Below are positions 26,244 through 33,977 of a DNA stretch of 64,000 nt, piece after piece (position 1 is the first letter of the stretch; every line of letters starts with the position of its first letter). The translations under genes and the position numbers were made by a program. This stretch comes from an uncultured Alistipes sp. (lineage in GTDB: Bacteria; Bacteroidota; Bacteroidia; Bacteroidales; Rikenellaceae), in the NCBI GenBank assembly GCA_900539755.1, contig UQDC01000002.1, positions 124,001-188,000 on the forward strand. Direction: 5' to 3'. The notes under the pieces were generated by a model, which worked only from the letters and a program-made list of their open reading frames with translations, searched no databases and was not told where the DNA came from.

Positions 26244-27001
26244 TATTTACGGGGCGTAAGTTTTTTGCCTGCAGGAGTGATGCAGTTTACGGCTGATACG
26301 CCTTTTGAAGCGGCACCCTCCAGTTTCAATGCAGTACCTGCTACATCCATATAGGAATCGCTTACTTTGACATTGGTGCAGCCTTCGATAACAATACCAT
26401 CTGCAGCTCCATCTACTTTGCTGTCAACGGTAACACCTGATACGGTGACATCTGAACATTTGTTGAAAACAGCTACATCACCAGCCGGGTTGTTCAGCAG
26501 CAGCTGGTCAACTTTGACACCACTGCAACCGTTCATGTAGATCAGAGCCGGAGCACTGGTTTTACCTTCGGCCAAGTTGCCTTTTGCGCCTTGGATTTTG
26601 TAATGCTCGCTAACCAATGCGCCCTGACCTTCGATCATACCTTTGCCAGTAATGGCGATGTTTTTCACTGTATCGGCTACGAACAGGGCTGCGTTGCCAT
26701 TTACATAGTCGTAATCGTAAGGTGAGGTAGAAGCCATCAATGCAGCACCCTCTTTGATGACGATCGTTACATTGCTTTTGAGGTGAATTGTACCGGTCAG
26801 ATAACGGCCTACATAGAAAGTAAGCTCACCGCCACCGTTCTCGCTTATGAAATCGACTGCCTTCTGGATCGAACGGGTGTTGTTGGTAATACCGTCCGAT
26901 TTAACGCCGAAGAGCGATGCCTTATACTCTTTGGCGGATGCGGAACCCGCAACGGTACCGATCAGCAACAGGGCGAGTGCGAAAAATTTCGTCTTGATCA
27001 T
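26243..27001 (-). CDS. short GH28-like beta-helix protein without catalytic acids
   Basis: 252 residues with a signal peptide (FFALALLLIGTVAGSASAK) and clear similarity to the first half of the neighbouring GH28-like proteins (GVKSDGITNNTRSIQKAVDF, FYVGRYLTGTIHLKSNVTI, STSPYDYDYV). It stops about where the active site lies in the full-length copies. The acid motif NND has become AAD (199-201), and the Asp pair of DATDDAICLKS has become DVAGTALKLEG, with Gly222-Thr223. The frame is intact with its own stop, so it is not a fresh frameshift. It is 48 bases after GH28-like copy 3 in the same run. It cannot be an ordinary GH28 enzyme; binding, scaffolding or decay are alternatives. Confidence 0.8.
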   Translation of the reverse strand: MIKTKFFALALLLIGTVAGSASAKEYKASLFGVKSDGITNNTRSIQKAVDFISENGGGELTFYVGRYLTGTIHLKSNVTIVIKEGAALMASTSPYDYDYVNGNAALFVADTVKNIAITGKGMIEGQGALVSEHYKIQGAKGNLAEGKTSAPALIYMNGCSGVKVDQLLLNNPAGDVAVFNKCSDVTVSGVTVDSKVDGAADGIVIEGCTNVKVSDSYMDVAGTALKLEGAASKGVSAVNCITPAGKKLTPRK

Positions 27002-27049
27002 GATCTCTGATTTTTAAGTTATTATCTATTTATTGTTATTGTTTGCAAA

Positions 27050-28537
27050 TTATTCGATGACAGTTGTTTTGTAGGTGACTACCTGCTCTTTGCCTTCAGC
27101 CCCCGGCTCCTCGAATTTAACGTTGGTCATTTTGAAGCCGTCAACATCGTCAGTCACGATACATGGACGATAATCACCGCCCTTTTCAGCAATGAATTTG
27201 ATGTTGTCGAAGGTGATCCCTTTGGCGTGGCGAACATAGAAGCCCCAAGCCGGCAGCTCTTTGAACTGCGAGAATTCGGGATAGCGGGTTGGCATTTCGG
27301 GAATTGAATCCAATTCGGCCGGTGTGGTGCCGCGATAAGCGAAGAATTTGTTGCCACCACCCGGATATACCATCGTGATGTTTTTCAACGTAACATCTTC
27401 GATCGGATATTCGGGCAGACCGATGATGCTGGCCGGAGAGATGTTACGAGGCATATCCTCGATCGGACCTTCGTAATTGTAGCCGGCATCGGGTTTACGC
27501 AAAGGTACTTCTGCATAAACATTCTGGATGGTAACGCCTTTCATTGACGGTTTTTTACCGTGGCTCCAGCGGTCGCCGATACGCAGGAAAATCACGTTAC
27601 CTGTATTGATTGAGCGAACACCGTCAACAAAAATGTTTTCGATCAGACCACCGTCAACAGCAGCAAAGGTGATAGCTGAACGATAGGTGTCGTAAATGGT
27701 GATGTTCGTCACTTTGAAGTTGCGGAAACCACCTCTTGATACGGTTCCGAATTTCAAACCGTTAGCACCTGAACGTCCTACGCAGTTATCTACCACTACG
27801 TTTTGGCAAATGCTGTTCGGATCGTGTGATTTGAAGCAGAGTACGTCGTCGGCAGCGTTGAAGAACGAGTTTTTGATGACAACACCGTCACAATCGACGA
27901 TGTCGATACCGTCGTTATTCCAGTATGAGTTGGCCTCTACGTAGATGTCATCCACATATACATTTTTGCACTGGTCGTAAGTCTGGTTCCAGCTGGCCGG
28001 GTCGCGTAACGTAATGCCGGTAATTGTAACGTTGGTGCATTCGCGGAAATAGATGTTCTCCGGACGGTTGGTCTCATTGGGACGGTCCAGTTTCAGAGGA
28101 TCTTCATAGATGCCTCGCTGGATGTATTGCACCATGTTGTTGGCGGTTTTAAAACCTTGACCATCGATGGTTCCCTTGCCGGTGATGCCGATGTTCTCCT
28201 GTTTCATGGCGAAGATCATGGCCATCCAACGTACATACGGATCTTTCACATAGTCAAATGGGTTGGTCGAACCGAGCAGAACCGCGCCTCGTTCGAGGTG
28301 CAAGGTTACATTGCTTTTGAGGTAGATCGTTCCAGTGAGGTATTTCCCCGGACCGAAAACGAGTCGACCTCCACCGCGTTCGTTCACGGCATCGATGGCA
28401 CGTTGAATCATGTTGGTGTTCAGTGTAATACCGTCTGCTTTGGCTCCGAAATCCGAAACCTGGTAATCTTTGGCCGAGAGTTGCGTGGCACCGCACATCA
28501 AGGCGATGGCTAATGCGAGAAATTTTAGCTTAGTCAT
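27050..28537 (-). CDS. GH28-family-like exported beta-helix glycosidase (copy 3)
   Basis: 495 residues with signal peptide (LKFLALAIALMCGATQLSAK). The beta-helix core carries YWNNDGIDIVDC and NAADDVLCFKSHDPNS, that is, the Asn-Asn-Asp and Asp-Asp acids, with SGANGLKFGTVSRGG in place of GHG. Near the C-terminus AELDSIPEMPTRYPEFSQFK and ELPAWGFYVRHAKG are shared almost word for word with copy 2, marking a recent common origin. It follows GH106 copy 3 by 114 bases and precedes the short GH28-like gene. The likely substrate is a pectin backbone, with exact linkage unknown. Confidence 0.85.
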   Translation of the reverse strand: MTKLKFLALAIALMCGATQLSAKDYQVSDFGAKADGITLNTNMIQRAIDAVNERGGGRLVFGPGKYLTGTIYLKSNVTLHLERGAVLLGSTNPFDYVKDPYVRWMAMIFAMKQENIGITGKGTIDGQGFKTANNMVQYIQRGIYEDPLKLDRPNETNRPENIYFRECTNVTITGITLRDPASWNQTYDQCKNVYVDDIYVEANSYWNNDGIDIVDCDGVVIKNSFFNAADDVLCFKSHDPNSICQNVVVDNCVGRSGANGLKFGTVSRGGFRNFKVTNITIYDTYRSAITFAAVDGGLIENIFVDGVRSINTGNVIFLRIGDRWSHGKKPSMKGVTIQNVYAEVPLRKPDAGYNYEGPIEDMPRNISPASIIGLPEYPIEDVTLKNITMVYPGGGNKFFAYRGTTPAELDSIPEMPTRYPEFSQFKELPAWGFYVRHAKGITFDNIKFIAEKGGDYRPCIVTDDVDGFKMTNVKFEEPGAEGKEQVVTYKTTVIE

Positions 28538-28651
28538 ATTTTGTTAGTTGTTGAAAGGTTTTTGTTGTTTCTTTACTATTATGTGGAATGGCAACAGCCT
28601 TTCCTGTAATTCAAAATCCTTGTTCAATTCCAATAGCAAGTTCCTTATATA

Positions 28652-31528
28652 TTAATATAAGGTGACAGGCCCGACAATGCCCAGCGACAGAGTCGGCCAC
28701 TCTTTACGACCTGCCGTGAACTTCTGTGCTGTTTCGTTGTCGGTAAGCGAGTGCATGTAGTTGCCCAATACGGTGACTACACGTACTTCGATCTCATTGC
28801 TGCCGGTGTGAAGTTTGTCTCCAATCGGGTAGAGCCGGTTGCCAAACCATTTGACTCCGCAATCTTTTCCGTTGACAAAGAGTTGTGAAATGCCGTACAC
28901 CTTGCCGAGATTCAGAATCGCATCTTTATCCGGTGCTCCTGCGATATCCAGTTGGGTCCGGTAGATGACTGTGCCTGCAAAATCAACCCATTGGGTCTCT
29001 TTCAGGTCGGTGATGGCCTCCATGTGATCTGTCTTGGTCCATCCCTCACGGGCGTGCTGCAACTCGACATCCCAACCTTTGAGCTCAATAGCTTTTGAGC
29101 TTGTTGTGGGTAGCGGCTGCCATTTTTCGCCCTTCGAAACTGTGTCGAAGACAATAAAAATGGTCTCGGCAGGGCCCAACTCCAATTCAAAGCCTCCATC
29201 CTCAAGGGTGAGCCGATAGCGTTTGCCGGTGTCCGGATCCCATACCCATGGGTAACGACCGCGTGTAATTTCGTTCGAGAAGGTGATACGACTCTTATAT
29301 GAGTTATGCATGTGTACGTTGGCCATAAAGAAGAAGGTGTTGCCGTCCTCTCCTTTCCAACGAGTCTGCATAAAGAAGCGATCGGGATTTTCGATGGTCA
29401 GATAGTGGGGCAGTCTGTACTGTTCAATCAAATCGGCATACCATTCGACGAACTTGTTGTCTTCCGGTTTGTTGACCAAAATGAATCGATCCGGGAAGGT
29501 CTGTAATTTTTTGACCCACGCTTCGATTTCTGCATCGCGCTTTTTGTAATCTTTGAAACCGAGCGATTTTGCCGGAAGTTTTTCAATGCAGAAAACTCGA
29601 CCACCCTGTGAAACGAACTCGTAAAGTTTCTCAAGCGTTGCAGGGGAGGTGCTCGTTACCTCAGGTAGGAAGAGGGTGCCGTACTGTTTGGGGCCGTAGC
29701 AGAGTTTGCCATTTTTCACGGTTGAGGCATTGAGTACGGTCTCCGAGGTGTAGTCGGCCTGGCCTCCGTTTTTGCAGATGGCCTCCCAAATCAACGAGGT
29801 GTAGAGTACGTTCAATGTGCCGGGGAAGGGCTCTGTCTGTACGCCGATCTCTCCCCACATGTCATAGTTAGGGGGCAGAATGATCATGTCGGTGTACATG
29901 TCTGCGTTTTGGAACATGGATGACAAGCGTCCCTTATAGGCATTCAGATATTTGAAGTAGGGCCACCAAGTATTGTTCTCATTATAATATGAACCGTACT
30001 GTACCCAGCCCGGGAAGGGGGCATCGGCCGGTGAGTAGTTGAAGCCGTGCCAAACCGAATGGGTGATACCCGAAATGGCGCTCATGTCCGATCCGATCTT
30101 GATCAGTTCGAGCGTTGCCCGGAAGCAGAGATAGGTGTTGGTCATCTCTTCGCAGCTGACCACCCGTTTACCGGTCAGATGTGCAGCCGATGAGACATAT
30201 TTGTCGATCATCGTATAACCGCGACCGGCCCGATACTCATCGTCGCGCATCTCTTCGCCCAGACGGTGTTTGAGCCAGTTGGTTGTCCACGATTCACCTT
30301 CGGGAATGTCATATCCGAGACTTGATTCGAGCGGGAAGAATCCACGGCCATAGGCCTGGGCTCGTGATTTAACGCCCAAATCAGTGCACCATTGAGTATA
30401 GGTATCTGTAAAACGCTCTTTGAGCAGTTCGGCCTTAGTCAGTTCATAGTCAAAGCGTACACGCTCCAGCTCAGCCTTGAATTCAGGAGTTTTTTGTGCT
30501 CCGTAATTGTAGTCGAGTACATCTCCCAAACGTCCCACCTTAAACATCATGAAGGGAAGGTAGGGCATCAGATCATATCCCCGGCGCAGACGGAACTGCT
30601 CAGCAAAGTCGCCAGTCCAGTTACAGCCTTCCAACTCCATCGAGTCGGTAAACATGGCACGAATATAGTTTTTCAGCGGACCGATACGACGTTCGATAGT
30701 CTCGGCCATGTGATCCAGATATTTGCGGACCGCCTTTTTGTTCATGTGGTCGAGGATCGAACCGGCAGCTCCTGGAGCACCGTTGATCACGCAGGCAAAC
30801 GATTTGACCCGTACCAGGGCATAAAAGACAAATTTGCCTTCAGGAACATCGACCGAAATTACCTCATTGCCGATCTGATCCGAAAGATCGATCGCCTGGT
30901 CGATCCCGCTCATCGGGTTGGGAACCAATTTTAGGGAGAGAATATCGAAAGTACGCAACGGATTGACATCAGTTACGCCTGGATCGACATTTTTACAGAT
31001 GGTGAATTTTGAGATCTCGAATGTTGTAGGGCCTTCGATTCGTTCGGCATCGACCAGTACTACTTGAGCCCGTTCGTCTTCAGGTAGCTCCTCCGAGCCG
31101 AATGGCCATCCCGAACCGACCAACAGATCACAAGTCATGTCGAGCCGTTTGGCTTCGTCGAAAGTGACTTTCAGCATGTCAATCCACTCATCGCTGAGCC
31201 ACCGGAGAGACCGTTTGCCCAAATCATCGCCAGTGGTCGGGAAAGCGATTGGGTTGATCTCGACTCCTGCAATGCCAGCCTCTTTGAGCAGATGCAGCTC
31301 TCGGATCAATTCATCGGCCTCGACCTTGTCTCCGTTCCACCACCAACGTACGTAGGGATGGTACTTGAATTCCGAATTTTTGAATCGTTTGTAAGCTTCG
31401 GAGTCGAAGCTCAAAGAACCATTGTTTACAGCCTTGACTGCCGCTTCGGCCAGTGTCGGCGACATAGCGGCCAGGAATCCACCTGCAGCTAACAGTGCGC
31501 TTCGGCGGAGAAATGTCCTTCTGTCCAT
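28652..31528 (-). CDS. GH106 alpha-L-rhamnosidase (copy 3, twin-arginine signal)
   Basis: 958 residues. MDRRTFLRRSALLAAGG then FLAAMSPTLAEA is a Tat-type signal. The GH106 core is complete: HPYVRWWWNGDKVEADEL, GIAGVEINPIAFP, MTCDLLVGSGWPFGSEELPE, MFTDSMELEGCNW, RRGYDLMPYLPFMMFK, KSRAQAYGRGFFPLESS, PEGESWTTNWLKHRLG and VWHGFNYSPADAPFPG. The C-terminal sugar-binding-like sandwich contains VYGISQLFVNGKDCGVKWFG. It is the first gene of the minus-strand cluster, followed by GH28-like copy 3 and the short GH28-like gene. No TAnnTTTG box was found in the 1.2 kb upstream region in its orientation, so its promoter may depend on an activator. Confidence 0.92.
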   Translation of the reverse strand: MDRRTFLRRSALLAAGGFLAAMSPTLAEAAVKAVNNGSLSFDSEAYKRFKNSEFKYHPYVRWWWNGDKVEADELIRELHLLKEAGIAGVEINPIAFPTTGDDLGKRSLRWLSDEWIDMLKVTFDEAKRLDMTCDLLVGSGWPFGSEELPEDERAQVVLVDAERIEGPTTFEISKFTICKNVDPGVTDVNPLRTFDILSLKLVPNPMSGIDQAIDLSDQIGNEVISVDVPEGKFVFYALVRVKSFACVINGAPGAAGSILDHMNKKAVRKYLDHMAETIERRIGPLKNYIRAMFTDSMELEGCNWTGDFAEQFRLRRGYDLMPYLPFMMFKVGRLGDVLDYNYGAQKTPEFKAELERVRFDYELTKAELLKERFTDTYTQWCTDLGVKSRAQAYGRGFFPLESSLGYDIPEGESWTTNWLKHRLGEEMRDDEYRAGRGYTMIDKYVSSAAHLTGKRVVSCEEMTNTYLCFRATLELIKIGSDMSAISGITHSVWHGFNYSPADAPFPGWVQYGSYYNENNTWWPYFKYLNAYKGRLSSMFQNADMYTDMIILPPNYDMWGEIGVQTEPFPGTLNVLYTSLIWEAICKNGGQADYTSETVLNASTVKNGKLCYGPKQYGTLFLPEVTSTSPATLEKLYEFVSQGGRVFCIEKLPAKSLGFKDYKKRDAEIEAWVKKLQTFPDRFILVNKPEDNKFVEWYADLIEQYRLPHYLTIENPDRFFMQTRWKGEDGNTFFFMANVHMHNSYKSRITFSNEITRGRYPWVWDPDTGKRYRLTLEDGGFELELGPAETIFIVFDTVSKGEKWQPLPTTSSKAIELKGWDVELQHAREGWTKTDHMEAITDLKETQWVDFAGTVIYRTQLDIAGAPDKDAILNLGKVYGISQLFVNGKDCGVKWFGNRLYPIGDKLHTGSNEIEVRVVTVLGNYMHSLTDNETAQKFTAGRKEWPTLSLGIVGPVTLY

Positions 31529-31997
31529 ATCGTTAGTAGTGTCTGATCGTTGATGTCAGTTCTGATAGTGATTCGGGTTTTTGTGTCAGTACTTTAAATT
31601 GCTGACTGTGCGTTGTTTTTTCGAGGTTTGCTCTCCTCCGTGACCTCGATGGGGGCGGACCTGGTGTAGATCGAGACCCAAGTTAACAAGCTGCCGCGCT
31701 ACCGCGCTGTGAAATTTCGTTTATTCCCCCTACCACTGCTTCTTGTTTCGTCCCTTTGTCCCGAGAGCTCAGATCAAGGGATATAGCTCCAAGTATTAAT
31801 CCTGTGATTAAATTAAGGAGCGAATGTTTACGGATACTTTCCCGGATTCCCTGCAACTTTTTAGAGGTTTAAGCCGGAAAATAGCTTTGATATGGTCTCG
31901 CAGATTATAAACAATGAGCGAAAATGATTCAAAGCTCTGCGAAGTTAGGGATTATTTGCCGGTTTTCATAACGAATTGAAATTTCTGTCGGTTTTTT

Positions 31998-32026
31998 CAC
32001 AGCATTTCGTAATGCTGTGATTTTTA
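31998..32026 (+). terminator. orphan plus-strand terminator
   Basis: CACAGCATT / AATGCTGTG form a perfect 9-bp stem with a TCGT loop, followed by ATTTTTAT. On the minus strand it is followed by A, so it works for plus transcripts only. No plus-strand gene lies in the preceding 470 bases. Confidence 0.7.
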
Positions 32027-32085
32027 TCTCATTTTCAGCTTAAAAACGTCATATATCATCATGAATTTTGGCACGAAAATGGAGC

Positions 32086-32116
32086 TTGGATGTTTATTTG
32101 AAACATTGTAACTTTG
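32086..32116 (+). promoter_or_regulatory. consensus promoter (TTGG-N20-TAACTTTG)
   Basis: TTG at 32086-32088 and TAACTTTG at 32109-32116 are spaced by 20 bases, within the Bacteroidetes range. Transcription would start near 32122, about 600 bases before the efflux operon. Confidence 0.65.
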
Positions 32117-32669
32117 TGGGAATCAATATCAATTAATGAGATTTTGCTCGCTTTGTTCGGTTTGAAACAGCTAAGGCTCGGTGTAACGGATGGTGAAAAT
32201 AAATTGCATCGTTGTGATGCTGTTTTGAGGCTTTTATTGGAGCTAAACGTGCGATAACGACACGATTTTGTATAGGTTAGCGTATGTAGTAAATAATATA
32301 ATTTGAGGTGTAGCGTGATATAAAACTTGATATTCAGTTAAATAAGAATAAAAAGTAGGTGATGTTACCGTTTATTTTGCCTGTATCTGTTGGAAGAAAC
32401 GGATTAAGTATATCGTGTGAGCTTGGGACAGTCACAAAAGCGTCTGAACTGGCCTGCTTTTTGAATAAACGGGCGTCAAGATGGATGTTTGTGTTGAGTT
32501 CGTGCGGGATCTCTGATTGAGGGCTGTGATCACTTCAAAATGGTCGCATCGATGAGAGAGTCGGCATTTGGATGTCAAGATAACCGGTTGTAATGTCCGA
32601 TTTGTCGCATTTGATCCGAAAAAGAGTATTGAGCGCATAACAAATTGATGACTATCCCGTTAAAATGAT

Positions 32670-32677
32670 TAGTTTTG
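32670..32677 (+). promoter_or_regulatory. proximal -7 box (TAGTTTTG) of the efflux operon
   Basis: TAGTTTTG fits TAnnTTTG and lies 49 bases before the ATG at 32726. The nearest TTG (32645-32647) is 22 bases away, slightly long. Confidence 0.5.
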
Positions 32678-32725
32678 CGCTGCATTTTGTGTATTGGAAT
32701 CGAAAAATCAATTTCAGGAAAGCAT

Positions 32726-33952
32726 ATGAAACAAATGAAGAATGGAAAGGCCATAGGGGCCTTAGTGAAAGGAACTGCATGTTCGCTGACTGCCTTGTTG
32801 GCATTCGCCTGCGGAAACTCGCAGCAAGGAATGATGCCCACAGCCGCTTTGGCTGTTATGACAGTGGAACCGACCTCACAGGAGCTGAACAGTACCTATC
32901 CGACTACGATCCGAGGTAAACAGGATATCGAAATCCGTCCTCGTGTGAGTGGCCATATTGTAAAGCTGTGTGTGGATGAGGGCGCCGTTGTTCGGAAAGG
33001 ACAACCGCTGTTCTTGATCGATGCCGTGCCTTATCAGAAACAAGTACAGGCTGCTGCTGCAACTGTTGAGGTCGCAAAAGCTAATGTCGAAACCAACAAA
33101 TTGACATTGGAAAGTAAAACTCAGCTGCACGCGCAAAACATTATCAGTGACTACGAATTACAGGTCGCAAAAGCAGCTTTAGCATCCGCCCAAGCTAATT
33201 TGGCTCAGGCAGAAGCTAATTTGGCTAATGCACAAAATGATCTTTCATATACAACTATTACCAGTCCATCGAATGGTGTTGTCGGTACCATCCCATACCG
33301 TGTCGGTAGTTTAGTTAGTTCAGCAACGGTAGAACCGTTAACTATCGTCTCTGATATTGATGAGATGTTTGCCTACTTCTCAATGAACGAGAAACAGCTG
33401 CTGACAATGACTCGTGATGAAAAAGGGCCAATTGCCGATATGATCAAGGCAATGCCGGAAGTTCAGTTGGTTCTGGCTGACGGTTCGATGTATCCTCTCA
33501 AAGGTAAAATCGAAACGGTCAGTGGTGTGATCGATCCGTCGACCGGTGCGGTTCAGCTGAGAGCGTTGTTTAAAAATCCGAATCGTGTTTTGCGTAGCGG
33601 TGCGACTGGAACCATTTTGGTGCCTAGTGTACTCGATTCGGTTATCGTTATCCCGCAGAGTGCAACAACTGAAATGCAGGATAAGAAATTCGTGTATGTC
33701 GTAGATGATAGTTCTAAGGTACACAACACTGAAATTACTGTCTTTGAACTTGAAGATGGTAAGAACTATATGGTTACAGGTGGTCTGAATGCCGGTGACC
33801 GTGTGGTGTTGGAAGGTGTTGCCAGCTTGCGTGATGGTGCCCAGATTCAGCCTATTACACCCGAACAATCAGCTGCCAAAGTAAAAGCGATGACTCAACC
33901 GCAGTCTGCTCAGGGTGCAGCGGCTGCTAAAGATAAGGCTGCACAGAAATAG
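32726..33952 (+). CDS. RND efflux periplasmic adaptor (membrane fusion lipoprotein)
   Basis: I chose the ATG at 32726 because it gives a lipoprotein signal (MKQMKNGKAIGALVKG..TALLAFAC^GNS). The 408-residue product has the AcrA/HlyD layout: a lipoyl half-motif IRPRVSGHIVKLCVDEGAVVRKGQ, a long alpha-hairpin (VEVAKANVETNKLTLESKTQ to ANLAQAEANLANAQNDLSYT), the second lipoyl half (TTITSPSNGVVGTIPYRVGS) and a beta-barrel/MP domain (KIETVSGVIDPSTGAVQLRA). It bridges the inner-membrane pump and the outer-membrane channel encoded next. The three genes are spaced by 25 and 36 bases and end at one terminator, so they are an operon. Confidence 0.95.
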   Translation: MKQMKNGKAIGALVKGTACSLTALLAFACGNSQQGMMPTAALAVMTVEPTSQELNSTYPTTIRGKQDIEIRPRVSGHIVKLCVDEGAVVRKGQPLFLIDAVPYQKQVQAAAATVEVAKANVETNKLTLESKTQLHAQNIISDYELQVAKAALASAQANLAQAEANLANAQNDLSYTTITSPSNGVVGTIPYRVGSLVSSATVEPLTIVSDIDEMFAYFSMNEKQLLTMTRDEKGPIADMIKAMPEVQLVLADGSMYPLKGKIETVSGVIDPSTGAVQLRALFKNPNRVLRSGATGTILVPSVLDSVIVIPQSATTEMQDKKFVYVVDDSSKVHNTEITVFELEDGKNYMVTGGLNAGDRVVLEGVASLRDGAQIQPITPEQSAAKVKAMTQPQSAQGAAAAKDKAAQK

Positions 33953-33977
33953 AGATTGCTAAAACGAGGAAATCAAT

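Larger units (their letters stand above)
31529..32725. other. 1.2-kb divergent intergenic region
   Basis: No protein gene is supported between GH106 copy 3 (minus) and the RND efflux genes (plus). It contains a plus-strand terminator (31998-32026) with no gene before it, a consensus plus-strand promoter (32086-32116) more than 600 bases before the efflux ATG, a GCATC-GTTGT-GATGC hairpin at 32206-32220 and a second plus -7 box at 32670-32677. Small RNAs or a long regulated leader are possible. Confidence 0.5.

Noticed and set aside
31660..31735. Minus-strand stretch resembling a tRNA-Asn (AGCGCGGCAGCTTGTTAACT)
   Set aside because: The anticodon stem pairs poorly, no acceptor stem forms and the T loop is missing. 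At most a remnant; I do not call a tRNA.
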